Source of the DNA: Hyphomonas sp. L-53-1-40
GTDB lineage: Bacteria; Pseudomonadota; Alphaproteobacteria; Caulobacterales; Hyphomonadaceae
Direction: 5' to 3'
Length of the DNA: 64,000 nucleotides
NCBI RefSeq assembly: GCF_000682775.1
Contig: NZ_AWFI01000012.1
Location: 1 to 64,000, forward strand
Part shown: one piece after another, positions 1 to 8,367 of the stretch
Layout: each line of letters begins with the position of its first letter
Numbering within the stretch: position 1 is the stretch's first letter
Notes under the pieces: generated by a model
What the model was told of the DNA's origin: nothing
The model's input: only the letters and a program-made list of their open reading frames with translations
Databases searched by the model: none
Made by a program: the position numbers and the translations under genes

Positions 1-77
1 TCGAAATGCACCATGCGCGACATGTCGTAATCACTCATGGGGTGCGGATCGTTGGGATCCGGAATGGGACGCCTCAT
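1..77 (-). CDS. N-terminal fragment of an unrecognised protein, cut by the window edge
   Basis: Reading leftwards from an ATG at 75-77, 25 codons stay open to the window edge, beginning MRRPIPDPNDPHP. A purine-rich stretch (AGAAAGG) lies about 12 bases upstream. The start is only 28 bases after the stop of the HlyD-like gene and on the same strand, so it may be the third gene of the secretion operon. The visible residues are polar and proline-rich with no signal peptide. The fragment is too short to name. Its position makes a secretion accessory or substrate possible, but that is a guess from context. Confidence 0.4.
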   Translation of the reverse strand, partial: MRRPIPDPNDPHPMSDYDMSRMVHF

Positions 78-105
78 ATATCGCAGACCTTTCTTCTTTT
101 ATGCA

Positions 106-1533
106 TCACCGCTCTCTGCCTGCTTCTGAAACACTTCGCGTGACCGGCGACAGCAGATAGGACAGCACACTCCGCTTGCCCGTTTTGATCTCTACGGCGG
201 CCGACAGACCTGGCGTCAGCAAGGATCGATACTCTGTATTCTGATTAATTTGGACTGGGAGTTTGTTTGCATCGTCACCGAGCGAGCGGAACTTCGATCC
301 GGTGATCCGGATCCGGGCTAGGAAAACCAGCCCCCGTGCTTCATCCACAACAGCATCCGGCGACACAGACTCAACCTCCCCTTGCAAATATCCGTAGCGC
401 ATGAAGGAATAAGCCTCAAGCTTAATATTCGCCTCCTGGTTGATTTTCACAAATCCGACATCCCGGTTGAGCAGGTAGGCCTCGATGATGAGTTCATCAC
501 CTTCCGGGACGACCGTCACGACAGGGGATCCGGGCTCGGCCACCTGCCCGATGGACGTGACGGAGACTTGCTGGACGACACCATCAACGGGAGAGCGCAG
601 CGTCTGCAAAGCTTCGCGCCGCTCAGCCTTGGTCAGCAATTCACTCCGCGTTGCAATAATTGATTCGGCCTCGGACAATTCGGTTGCTGCGCCTGCTTCA
701 AAACTTTCCTTTGCCGCCGTGATGTCTCGGTAGATCATCGCGACCTGCCCTTCCGCCTTCGAGATCTCGTCCTGCTGGACAACTCGTTCGAAACGGAGAT
801 TCATTGCCTTCTCCTCAAGCTCGCGCACCTGAACCATGGGCGCATACCCATTTTCCGCCAGTTCGCGCCTCGAGGCGAGCTGCTGTTCCACAAGGGGCAG
901 GGTTGCATTGACCTTGGCCAGTTGGGTTTCGGCCTGCCGACGTGCGATGTCCGCCCCGTTTATCTTCTCCATCAAACTGTCGATCTCGGCCTCATGCGCG
1001 CGGATACGGGAGGCCACCAGGCTCTGCTCGGCAGCCGAGACACCTGGGGCAAGACCTTCAGGGTCAATCCGCCAGGGCTCGCCATGGCTGTATTGGATCA
1101 GCGCGCGGGATCGTGCCCGTTGGAGGCGCGCCGTTGCCAGTTCACTGCGCGCCGCATCCGCATCTGCGTCGGCATTGGTTGGGTCCAGTTCAACCAATGC
1201 CTGACCCGCCTTCACTCGTTCGCCTTCCTGGACGAGCAGGGCACGGACCACCCCCGCCTCAGCCGCTTCGACCGTTTGCAACCGCCCCCTTGGCGCCACC
1301 CGGCCTTCGGCCACCGCAACAATGTCGACCTTGGAATAGGCCGCCCAGACAATGGCAAAAGCGGCCGCGCCAATGATGAGCCAGAGAATTGCCCGCCCGA
1401 TCGGACGGGGCGGCGAGTCCATGATCTCGAGCGCAGCGGGGAGGAAAGCGGTTTCGATCCGCTCACGCCTGGACGTCTTTCGGCGCCTGGTCTCGTCCTT
1501 CCACGCATCTTTCAGGGCCTTGGCATGTCGCAT
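106..1533 (-). CDS. HlyD-family periplasmic adaptor of a type I secretion system
   Basis: This is a membrane fusion protein that would bridge the inner-membrane ABC exporter to a TolC-type outer-membrane channel. A basic N-terminus is followed by one membrane segment (about residues 45-65, IGRAILWLIIGAAAF), a biotinyl-lipoyl-like hairpin (VEAAEAGVVRALLVQEGERV), long coiled-coil helices, and the second lipoyl half (LRSPVDGVVQQVSVTSIGQVAEPG) followed by a beta-barrel C-terminus. The start is placed at 1533 because AGGAGG stands 6 bases before this ATG, which overlaps the stop of the upstream exporter gene as TGATG. A longer reading from 1572 would add 13 residues without such a site. The tight overlap implies translational coupling. 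About 475 residues is normal for the family. Confidence 0.9.
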   Translation of the reverse strand: MRHAKALKDAWKDETRRRKTSRRERIETAFLPAALEIMDSPPRPIGRAILWLIIGAAAFAIVWAAYSKVDIVAVAEGRVAPRGRLQTVEAAEAGVVRALLVQEGERVKAGQALVELDPTNADADADAARSELATARLQRARSRALIQYSHGEPWRIDPEGLAPGVSAAEQSLVASRIRAHEAEIDSLMEKINGADIARRQAETQLAKVNATLPLVEQQLASRRELAENGYAPMVQVRELEEKAMNLRFERVVQQDEISKAEGQVAMIYRDITAAKESFEAGAATELSEAESIIATRSELLTKAERREALQTLRSPVDGVVQQVSVTSIGQVAEPGSPVVTVVPEGDELIIEAYLLNRDVGFVKINQEANIKLEAYSFMRYGYLQGEVESVSPDAVVDEARGLVFLARIRITGSKFRSLGDDANKLPVQINQNTEYRSLLTPGLSAAVEIKTGKRSVLSYLLSPVTRSVSEAGRER

Positions 1534-3671
1534 CAGGCGCCTCCTGTCCGTGTGCCCATTTGCTCGTTCCACAGGCTGGCATATCGCCCGCCTTTCGCCA
1601 TCAACGCTTCATGAGTCCCGCTTTCGGTCACAACGCCTGCTTCCATGGTGATGATCCGGTTGGCATGGCGCAGGGTCGCCAATCTGTGCGCAATGATCAG
1701 AACTGTCCGCCCCTCTGACATCGCAGCCATATTTTTCTGGATGATGGCTTCGCTCGCGGCATCGAGCGCGGAGGTGGCTTCGTCGAAGATCAGCATGCGT
1801 GGGTCGGCTGCCAGCGCCCGGGCAATGGCGACCCGCTGGCGTTGCCCCCCGGAAAGATTGCTTCCACGCTCTTCCAGCTGCGTGTCATAGCCTTCCGGAA
1901 GCTCCAATATGAATTCATGCGCACCGGCAAGCCGGGCCGCATGCACAATTTGTTCCATCGACATACCGGGATCTGCAATCGCGATATTGTCCCGGACGGA
2001 CCGATTGAACAGAATATTCTCCTGCAGCACCACGCCGACCTGGCGCCGGAGCCAGGCAGGGTCAATCAGGGCAAGGTCAACGCCATCAATTAGGATCCGG
2101 CCGCTTTCCGGCACGTACAGGCGCTGGACCAGCTTGGCGAGCGTGGACTTGCCGGAGCCGGAAGGACCAACAATGCCGAGCACTTCGCCGGGCTGGACCT
2201 CGAGATTGACGCGCCGCAGAATCTCCCTCGCCCCTGGCCGGTAGCGGAAGATGACATCGTCAAACCGGATCTCGCCATCCAGGCGCGGCAAGGACGTCCT
2301 GGACCCTGAGGCCGAGGCTTCCTGCGGCGTATTCAGGATGTCACCCAGCCGACTTACGCCGACGCGCGCTTCCTGGAATTGCTGCCAAAGCTGGGACAGG
2401 CGCAGGACGGGTTCCGCGACACGTCCCGACAACATGTTGAAGGCGACAAGCTCCCCGACGGTCAGCTTGCCTTCAATCACCAGCGTCGCCCCGACAAAAA
2501 GCACGACTGCTCCCGAAACCTTGTTGACCGCCTGGATGGACTGCCCGCCCCAGATGCCGAGGACATTGGCATTGAAGGAAGATCGCACATAAGCGGCAAG
2601 CAATCGCTCCCACCGTCCTTGCATCTGTGGCTCGACCGCAGAGGCCTTCAATGTCTGGACGGCTGTGACACTCTCCACAAGGAAGGCCTGGCTTTCCGCG
2701 CCGCGTTGGAAGCGTTCGTCAATTTTTGACCGGAGCGGCGGGGTCAGGAATCCCGAAATCAGGACATAGAACACGATCGCCACAAGCACGATGAGCAAGA
2801 GCACTTTTGAATAGAAGTACATGACCGCCAGGAAAACAAAGGTGAATAGCAGGTCGATCACGAGCGTCGCAGCCGAGGAGGTCAGGAACTCCCTTATGGT
2901 CTCGAGTTCGCGCACGCGCGCCACCGTGTCTCCTACCCGACGTGACTCAAAATAGGCGAGCGGCAGGTTGAGCAGATGACGATAGAGCTTGGCCCCAAGC
3001 TCGACATCGACCCGGCTTGTCGTGTGCGTGAACAGGAAGGATCTGAGGCCCCCGAGGACGGACTCAAACAGAATGATCGCCACCAGGCCAACGACCAGGA
3101 CATTCAGGGTTGTCAGGCCCTGATGGACCAGGACCTTGTCAATCACGACCTGGAAAAAGAGCGGCGTGGCGAGCGCGAATAGCTGCAAAACGAATGACGC
3201 CGCCAGCACGTCACCGATGAGTCCGCGGTACCGGACGAGGGCTGGCACGAACCAGGTCACATCAAACTTCCGCTCGCCATTCGCCCCGGTGACCCGGCTC
3301 GTGAGCAACAGGAAACGCCCTGTCAAAAGTCCGACGAGATCCTCCAGCACCATCTCTTCGGCCTGACCGCCCGGGCGCTGGACAAGCGCCCGCCCGTTCC
3401 GTATGGCGCCGACAATCATGAATCCGTCTTCCCGGGTTTCGGCAATCGCCGGTAGCGGCGCATCCTCCAGACGGCCAGAGGGCAAGACCGACTTTTTCGC
3501 GCGCGCGCCTGATCGGCGGGCGAGTCGGGTCAAATCATTGAGCGTGGCGGGTGTGTCACTGCCAAGCTGGTGTCGCAATTGCGCAGCATCAGCTGGCAGT
3601 TCGACAAAGCCGAGCATCATGGACAGGCACCAGAGCCCTTCATCCTCAACGCATTGCGTGCTGCCATCCAC
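1533..3671 (-). CDS. Type I secretion ABC transporter with C39-like N-terminal domain (HlyB type)
   Basis: This is the permease-ATPase of a type I secretion system. About 712 residues run in the order C39-peptidase-like domain (1-130), six-helix transmembrane domain (about 150-420) and ABC ATPase (about 470-705). The ATPase motifs are intact: Walker A GPSGSGKST, signature LSGGQRQR, Walker B MLIFDEATSALD and the H-loop IIAHR. The C39 region reads GLWCLSMM where active peptidases have a conserved DCGxAC-type motif, so it resembles HlyB, whose domain binds substrate without cutting a leader. Translation appears to start at GTG (3669-3671). It overlaps hlyD by TGATG and diverges from the TolC-like gene, giving a complete three-part export machine. 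No RTX-type substrate gene is visible within the window. Confidence 0.9.
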   Translation of the reverse strand: MDGSTQCVEDEGLWCLSMMLGFVELPADAAQLRHQLGSDTPATLNDLTRLARRSGARAKKSVLPSGRLEDAPLPAIAETREDGFMIVGAIRNGRALVQRPGGQAEEMVLEDLVGLLTGRFLLLTSRVTGANGERKFDVTWFVPALVRYRGLIGDVLAASFVLQLFALATPLFFQVVIDKVLVHQGLTTLNVLVVGLVAIILFESVLGGLRSFLFTHTTSRVDVELGAKLYRHLLNLPLAYFESRRVGDTVARVRELETIREFLTSSAATLVIDLLFTFVFLAVMYFYSKVLLLIVLVAIVFYVLISGFLTPPLRSKIDERFQRGAESQAFLVESVTAVQTLKASAVEPQMQGRWERLLAAYVRSSFNANVLGIWGGQSIQAVNKVSGAVVLFVGATLVIEGKLTVGELVAFNMLSGRVAEPVLRLSQLWQQFQEARVGVSRLGDILNTPQEASASGSRTSLPRLDGEIRFDDVIFRYRPGAREILRRVNLEVQPGEVLGIVGPSGSGKSTLAKLVQRLYVPESGRILIDGVDLALIDPAWLRRQVGVVLQENILFNRSVRDNIAIADPGMSMEQIVHAARLAGAHEFILELPEGYDTQLEERGSNLSGGQRQRVAIARALAADPRMLIFDEATSALDAASEAIIQKNMAAMSEGRTVLIIAHRLATLRHANRIITMEAGVVTESGTHEALMAKGGRYASLWNEQMGTRTGGA

Positions 3672-3811
3672 AACTACAAGGCCCCTCTGATTCCCCCATC
3701 CATACCACCCGTTTAAGGAGAATTATGCAATCGTCAGGGGCACGCCTTGCGCGATGTTTTTCGACCTGTATGAGTTTTTCATGTGGATAGCGGCGAGTCG
3801 GGGCGTACCTT

Positions 3812-5104
3812 ATGGGAGACGGAAACGTGAAGATTGGTCGCGCGTGTGTAGCGATACTCCCCGCTATCCTGATAGCAGGCCTGTCAAACGCACAGACCGT
3901 AGACGACGCGATTTCGGCGGCGCTCCTCGAAAGTCCCGCGCTGGACCGGACCGAAGCAGGCATCAAGGCGGCGCGAGAAGGCGTGCGGCAAGCGCGCGCT
4001 GCCTACCTTCCCGAAGTCACTTTCAGTGCGTCTGCCTCCACGGCGCGCAGGGATGCCCGGCTCCGCGAGAGCTCTGACTTTTCAGAAACCTCAGAACCCA
4101 CCTCAGTCACAATCCGGGCCAGCCAGCCCCTCTACACGAATGGGCTGCGCCAGGTAGCGCAACAACAAGCCACCAACACCGTCCGGGCACGCCGTCATGA
4201 ACAGGAGGCGACCAGGTTGGACGTGGCCCTGCAAGTCGTCGAAGCCATGGTACAGTTGGATCTGGCCCGGAAATCCGCAAGCCTTGATCGCACACTCCAA
4301 TCCCTGCTCCGCGACCAGGTCCGTGCCGAGGAAGAACGCTACCGCCTCGAGACGGGGACCCAGACCAATGTCGTACAAGCCCGTGCCCGCCTCGCGGCTG
4401 CGGAGGCGGCCATCACGGCATCGGATATGGGCGTGCAACAAGCTGAAATCCGATTGGCTCTCCTGACCGGATACCCGGTCGACATGCTGGCCCCAATGAT
4501 CACGGCTTCGGCGGAACTCCCGCCAAGCCTAGACGACGCTCTCTTTCTCGCCCGGGAAAACTCCCCGAATATTGCCCTTGCAAGATCCTCCTATACCGCA
4601 GCCCGACTTGGTGCCGTAACTGCCGCCAGAAAATACGGACCCCAAATCAATTTGTCTGCAGAAGCCTCAACTGCGCGCACACCGTCTCCCGCGATTGAGC
4701 AGGACGACGACATAAGAGCAACCCTCACTTTCTCCATGCCTTTGTTCAATGGCGGCCGGAGCAGTTCGGAACGTCGCCAGGCCTATGCCGAGCGCCGGGC
4801 TTCAGCCGCCGATGTGCGGAAAGCAGGGCAGGACCTTCAACGGCATGTCACCGACACCTGGGTTCGCCTTGCCAGCGCAAAATCCCGCCTCACCGCGCTG
4901 CAAGTCCGTCTTGATGCGGCAGGCGAAGCCCTCAAAGGCGTCCGTCAAGGCCAGCAAGCCGGCCTCTGGACCGTGACGGATATCCTTGATGCGATGGAGG
5001 AACGCGTTGAAGCGGAACGGGCCCTGGAGCAGGCCCGGGCAGAGCATATTCTGTCCGCCTACGAATTGTCCATAACCTGCGGCCTCTACATTTTGCCAAG
5101 ATAG
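3812..5104 (+). CDS. TolC-family outer-membrane efflux/secretion channel
   Basis: The protein is about 430 residues with an N-terminal signal peptide ending near SNAQT. It has the duplicated helical architecture of TolC proteins, with long alanine/arginine/glutamine-rich helices and the typical motifs QARAAYLPEV and IRASQPLYTNG in the first half and SMPLFNGG in the second. It would form the outer-membrane exit duct for the divergently transcribed HlyB/HlyD pair. The ATG at 3812 is used here. A GTG at 3827, preceded by GGGAGACGG, gives a shorter and more typical signal peptide and may be the real start. The 3' end stops only three bases before the convergent DUF262 gene. Confidence 0.88.
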   Translation: MGDGNVKIGRACVAILPAILIAGLSNAQTVDDAISAALLESPALDRTEAGIKAAREGVRQARAAYLPEVTFSASASTARRDARLRESSDFSETSEPTSVTIRASQPLYTNGLRQVAQQQATNTVRARRHEQEATRLDVALQVVEAMVQLDLARKSASLDRTLQSLLRDQVRAEEERYRLETGTQTNVVQARARLAAAEAAITASDMGVQQAEIRLALLTGYPVDMLAPMITASAELPPSLDDALFLARENSPNIALARSSYTAARLGAVTAARKYGPQINLSAEASTARTPSPAIEQDDDIRATLTFSMPLFNGGRSSSERRQAYAERRASAADVRKAGQDLQRHVTDTWVRLASAKSRLTALQVRLDAAGEALKGVRQGQQAGLWTVTDILDAMEERVEAERALEQARAEHILSAYELSITCGLYILPR

Positions 5105-5107
5105 GAC

Positions 5108-6823
5108 CTATTCACGAGGTCGCAGATGCTCCAGGACCATGGTGCGCAGCGCATCGGTCCTCCGGGAAATATCTGACGCTGTCCAGCGTTGCGCTTTTGA
5201 AAGCGATGTATTCACTTCTAGCTTCGCACACGCCTTCGACAACCCCTTCTTCCAGTCCTTGAACCCACCCATTGCAGGCTGACCCGCGTCTACTCCTGGC
5301 GTCACCAAGGCGAAATTGCCCCATGCATGCGCCAGAAGCCAGCGCGCGTCGCGTTCAGGAAAATCCTTCTCCCACTCGCTAAATTCCTCAGGATTGGCAG
5401 GCAGGATATGGCGCGGGACCAAGGCCAGTAAGTCCGGATTCCCTCCGCGATGCCCCGGAGCCTCCAGCCAGCGGAACACTTGCCGGATCACGGGCAGGTC
5501 ATAGGCGGGCTCGTCGAGGATTTTCGAAATACGTTCCAGCCGCGCATCCGATATGACCAATGCATGGGTTACGGGATTGCGGCCTGACTGGAGGTCCCCC
5601 AACGCGCGCAGGCAAACCGACACCCGGTCCATTTCAGCCGCTCCCTCCAGCGTCATGGCCGCGCAGGCTCGGTGAAGGGCGGAGAATCTCGTGGTCAAGG
5701 ATTTCACTCTTCGCCGGTCTTTCGCAGCCAAGGACCGACGCAGCTGCCCTGCCAGTTCAAGCGCCACCGGACGCCATTCCGGCCAATCGAACGCAAATAG
5801 CTGGAAGACATGCCCCTTTGTGACATCGGCATTTTTCGGATTCTCCCGGATCGCAGACAGCCAGTGCCAGGAGATTGCCCGGTCTTCGAACCCTTCGAGC
5901 CAAGGCAGGATCTGGTCATCACTGAGTGTGGACGCCAAATGCTCACCAAGCTGGGTCAAGCCTTCCGAGCTGCGGCCCTCCCGCCGCGTCAGGAAATCCA
6001 CGGCATAAAGGAAATCGGTGTAATCGGTATCGGACTCGAAACTGTCCCGGATACGGGTCCAGCCTGACAGGACCTTAACGGCAACATCCTGGCGAAACGG
6101 GATGGAATTGACCTGGCTCTTCAGGACATCGGCTTCATTGAGCGGCACGCCCCGATTGTTCGTGCTGATGAATATCTGCCGCGCCAGACGCTCATCCCCC
6201 ACCTCCACAATACCGACAAGGACATTCTTGAGCACATAGTCGGCAAAACCCGCCAGCGTTTCGGGAGACCAGCCTTCGAGGCGCGCGCGGAACAATCCGG
6301 CTGCCGAGAGCAAGCGGGCCCGCAGCGTGTTGGCCGAGAGATTTCTCCGGGAGCGGACCGCTTCACTATGTTTCTGGATGAGGTTCGCAAGGGTTTGGTC
6401 GGCGCTGCCGGCATTGAGGTGCGGCTGGCCCTTGGTGTCCATGACCATTAGCGACAGTCGCGCATGCAGTTCCTTATCAAACGACTCAACGAGGTCCCGC
6501 ATGACCGCAAACAAGATGGTGAGAGTCGTTAGACGCTGGAGGCCGTCAAAGACCTCGAAACGTGCTTCAGCGTCAGGCCGCAGCACGAATGTGCCAAGGA
6601 AATAAGGCGTTGCCTCTTGGGTCTCCGGCATTCCCCGCACGAGGGATGCAGCGGGATGATCGGCACCTCGATTCTTGAGTGTCCATGCGCGAACAAAATC
6701 ACTGAACAATGCGCCACATTGGTCGACGGTCCACTGGTACTCGCGCTGCACTGCGGCTGGCCGGAAGTAATAGCCGGACAACATGGTCTCGACATCCTCA
6801 ACCCGGCTCCGGATTGGCTCCAT
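5108..6823 (-). CDS. GmrSD-like DUF262/DUF1524 protein, possible modification-dependent nuclease
   Basis: The start at 6823 is chosen because AGGAGG lies nine bases upstream; a further 74 codons upstream are open but look non-coding. The 571-residue product has an N-terminal DUF262 domain, a ParB-like NTPase fold. Its signature residues are visible: QREYQW (26-31), FDGLQRLTTL (92-101) and TNNRGVPLNEADVLK (221-235). The C-terminus resembles the DUF1524 HNH-like nuclease: RHILP with His472, WGNFALV, and a final block with NTSLSKAQRW and ISRRTDAL. GmrSD-type proteins combine these two domains and restrict DNA carrying modified bases; several anti-phage proteins share the plan. Here it stands alone next to decayed mobile DNA. 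Nuclease activity against modified phage DNA is inferred from the family, not shown. Confidence 0.75.
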   Translation of the reverse strand: MEPIRSRVEDVETMLSGYYFRPAAVQREYQWTVDQCGALFSDFVRAWTLKNRGADHPAASLVRGMPETQEATPYFLGTFVLRPDAEARFEVFDGLQRLTTLTILFAVMRDLVESFDKELHARLSLMVMDTKGQPHLNAGSADQTLANLIQKHSEAVRSRRNLSANTLRARLLSAAGLFRARLEGWSPETLAGFADYVLKNVLVGIVEVGDERLARQIFISTNNRGVPLNEADVLKSQVNSIPFRQDVAVKVLSGWTRIRDSFESDTDYTDFLYAVDFLTRREGRSSEGLTQLGEHLASTLSDDQILPWLEGFEDRAISWHWLSAIRENPKNADVTKGHVFQLFAFDWPEWRPVALELAGQLRRSLAAKDRRRVKSLTTRFSALHRACAAMTLEGAAEMDRVSVCLRALGDLQSGRNPVTHALVISDARLERISKILDEPAYDLPVIRQVFRWLEAPGHRGGNPDLLALVPRHILPANPEEFSEWEKDFPERDARWLLAHAWGNFALVTPGVDAGQPAMGGFKDWKKGLSKACAKLEVNTSLSKAQRWTASDISRRTDALRTMVLEHLRPRE

Positions 6824-6998
6824 GGCAATAGGCCTCCTGATAGGTTCCCGGTCGGGAGAAACACCCGGTTCGCTTCGGAATTCAAGACCGGCGCGCGGGA
6901 TTTTCTCCCTGCCAGGCGTCATGGCCAGCCCTGCATCAAGATAGGACAGGCCCGCAGCGCACATACCTGCCGGCGAGCGTCCTAAGAGGCATGCCCTC

Positions 6999-7397
6999 TT
7001 ACGGCCTCTGGCCCTCCTGCCCGGCCCGGGGATAAGCTGGCACAATCAGGGTCCGGCCTTCGTCCCGCGTGAGCTCAGCCTCGGCGTAGAGCGTGAACGC
7101 TTCGGCAAATTCCTCCTCCGCGCCTGCCGGGAAGGTGCCGCTGATGCGCTCGCTGGCGAGGCCCGGATCCTCGATGACGATCCTTGTTGCCGAACAGTGG
7201 TTCATCTCGGCGATGGCCTCGGCCAAGGTCACATTGTTAAATTCGACTTAGCCTGTGCGCTATTACGCGAGCGCGTTGAGATCTGCAGGCGACACATCGA
7301 GCCCTGCCCGGATATGGCCAGGGCTTGCTGGCCGGGCGAGAGTTCTCGCACCCCGGTTCCGGCGGCCGCCACGCTGGCCCGGCCTCTGACCAGCGCG
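6999..7397 (-). pseudogene. 3' remnant of a FecR-family anti-sigma regulator
   Basis: The intact 3' part (to about 7232) translates as LAEAIAEMNHCSATRIVIEDPGL and SERISGTF, the typical C-terminal domain of FecR proteins. Further upstream on the minus strand, family-like sequence continues in other frames (VRELSPGQQ, then GLDVSPADLNALA), but it is interrupted by several stop codons, including stops where a tryptophan and an arginine codon are expected, and by a frameshift. The 5' part of the gene is missing and is replaced by an IS3 transposase fragment. FecR proteins transmit signals from TonB receptors to ECF sigma factors; no partner genes remain here. Confidence 0.65.
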
Positions 7398-7577
7398 TGT
7401 CCAGCCCCCATTTTTAGGCCACTTTGCATTAGAGTTTCTGGGACTGGTGGACGCATGCCAAGCGCCTGGTGAGGCCGGACACGATTGTATTGTTTAAGCC
7501 ATGTGTTGATGACGGTTTGGGCCTGATCGAGCGAGACAAACCACTCGGCGTTCAGGATTTCACGGCGCAGCGACAAT
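7398..7577 (-). mobile_element. IS3-family remnant (3' end of orfB transposase)
   Basis: The minus strand encodes LRREILNAEWFVSLDQAQ, then INTWLKQYNRVRPHQALGM and RPPVPETL, the C-terminal end of an IS3-family transposase (rve domain). The element appears to end near TGTCCAGCCCCCA at 7398-7410, after which decayed FecR sequence begins. At the other side it stops abruptly near 7577 inside the transposase, where a GPP34 gene fragment takes over. Only about 180 bases survive, so it cannot be active. The surrounding broken genes point to a deletion or rearrangement at this IS. Confidence 0.65.
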
Positions 7578-7775
7578 TATAGGTTTCTTGTCATTCGTCG
7601 TTGACAGCACACCGCGTAACAACAGCTCAGACACAGCTGCACCCGCAATCGCGGGTGTGTAGAAGCCTGCCTTAGGGCGGCCACTTTCATCGTTCAGCGT
7701 CAAAAGCAGCAAGAATTGAGGAAGCGTAAGAGCGTCTGACAAACGGTACCCTTCAAATATATTTATTGATTTCAA
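7560..7775 (-). pseudogene. 5' fragment of a GPP34 (Golgi phosphoprotein 3-like) gene
   Basis: The reading includes LTLPQFLLLLTLNDESGRPK, GFYTPAIAGAAVSELLLRG, which matches the N-terminal part of GPP34-family proteins (normally about 220 residues, lipid-phosphate binding). The frame then runs into IS3 transposase sequence and stops at 7560, leaving about 71 residues. A TTG at 7775 is the only apparent start and no good ribosome site is seen. It is a truncated copy that probably lost its 3' part when the IS3 element was inserted or rearranged. Confidence 0.55.
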
Positions 7776-8059
7776 TATATTGGAGGACTAAATTCGATTT
7801 TTAAGGGGTAATCGCTCGTTATGTCCCCTGTTGGCGATTTTCTGACATTCAATTTCGTTTAGCCGAATGGCTACTTTCAGGATGAAGTAGTCGTTGACTA
7901 TTTACGACTGACAACACGATGAACCAGCAATCACGGCCCCGACGCATAAACTTTGGTGCTGAAGTCAGTCACACACACGTCACACAAACAGAATGTAGTA
8001 CTGACGGGGACCTATATTTTTTCGTGTGATATCAGCAGCTTAACAAATAGTTCAGTGAA

Positions 8060-8074
8060 CTGGCGGAGAGGAAG
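8060..8074 (+). other. Putative attL: displaced copy of the tRNA-Ser(GCT) 3' end
   Basis: CTGGCGGAGAGGAAG is identical to 39942-39956, where it forms the 3' end of tRNA-Ser (acceptor stem, discriminator, CCA and part of the T arm) plus one flanking base. A tRNA 3'-end duplication at the far end of a gene-rich accessory segment is the classic signature of tyrosine-integrase insertion. The bases after the repeat differ at the two sites (TCCG here, GGAT in the tRNA), so the identity block is at most 15 bases. Confidence 0.7.
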
Positions 8075-8088
8075 TCCGTTCTCCGCCA
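8061..8088. repeat. Inverted repeat overlapping the attL core
   Basis: TGGCGGAGA (8061-8069) and TCTCCGCCA (8080-8088) form a perfect nine-base inverted repeat around a ten-base centre. Paired core-binding arms around a short overlap region are typical of tyrosine-recombinase attachment sites. Only the left arm is present at the tRNA copy, which fits the right arm being contributed by the element. No T-run follows, so a terminator role is unlikely. Confidence 0.5.
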
Positions 8089-8135
8089 ATCTCAGAATGA
8101 TAATGATCTGTTTTATCAGCATTTATAATTTTTGT

Positions 8136-8167
8136 GTGCAGCATAGTGTGCAGCAAAATGTGCAGCA
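8136..8167 (+). repeat. Three GTGCAGCA repeats with 12-base period (copy 1)
   Basis: GTGCAGCA occurs at 8136-8143, 8148-8155 and 8160-8167, exactly 12 bases apart, with AT-rich spacers. The same arrangement recurs in the same orientation at 16407-16438, with similar flanks (TTTG before, AG and TCT after). The closeness to the attL core suggests arm-type binding sites for an integrase or excision factor; this is inferred from position and spacing only. Confidence 0.6.
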
Positions 8168-8367
8168 GATCTGGCGCTCAGAAGGTGAGACGCCCCCCCT
8201 TGCTCTGCCCCACAGAGGTGGTCCACCAATTTTGTTGGTCCGGTGGTTTCCAGGTTTAAGGGGGAAGGACATTCGGACCCGCGGGGCTGAAAGAACCACC
8301 GCCTATAGGCTTGTAGTGAAAGTGTAGCTCTCAGGACACATGCACCCTGCCATTCAGAAAAGCGTCG

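Larger units (their letters stand above)
7776..8367. other. Non-coding left end of the genomic island
   Basis: No convincing gene was found in this 592-base stretch. It contains the 15-base copy of the tRNA-Ser 3' end at 8060-8074, an inverted repeat around it, and the triple GTGCAGCA motif at 8136-8167. Between about 8210 and 8240 there is a small self-complementary patch (GGTCCACCAA facing TTGGTCC) of unknown meaning. The first part (7776-8050) is AT-rich without recognisable features. An integrase gene would be expected near here and is absent. Confidence 0.6.

Noticed and set aside
6824-7045. 74-codon N-terminal extension of the DUF262 protein
   Set aside because: The added residues are Arg/Gly/Pro-rich without family match, and a strong AGGAGG precedes the internal ATG at 6823.
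8061-8088. Hairpin as transcription terminator
   Set aside because: There is no T-run after the stem and no gene ends nearby; the overlap with the tRNA-derived repeat fits an attachment site better.
8136-8167. Possible CRISPR array
   Set aside because: The repeat unit is only 8 bases with 4-base spacers and three copies; no cas genes are present.
8211-8240. Self-complementary patch around GGTCCACCAA
   Set aside because: It could be an IS end or a hairpin, but no partner end, gene or T-run was found to support either.
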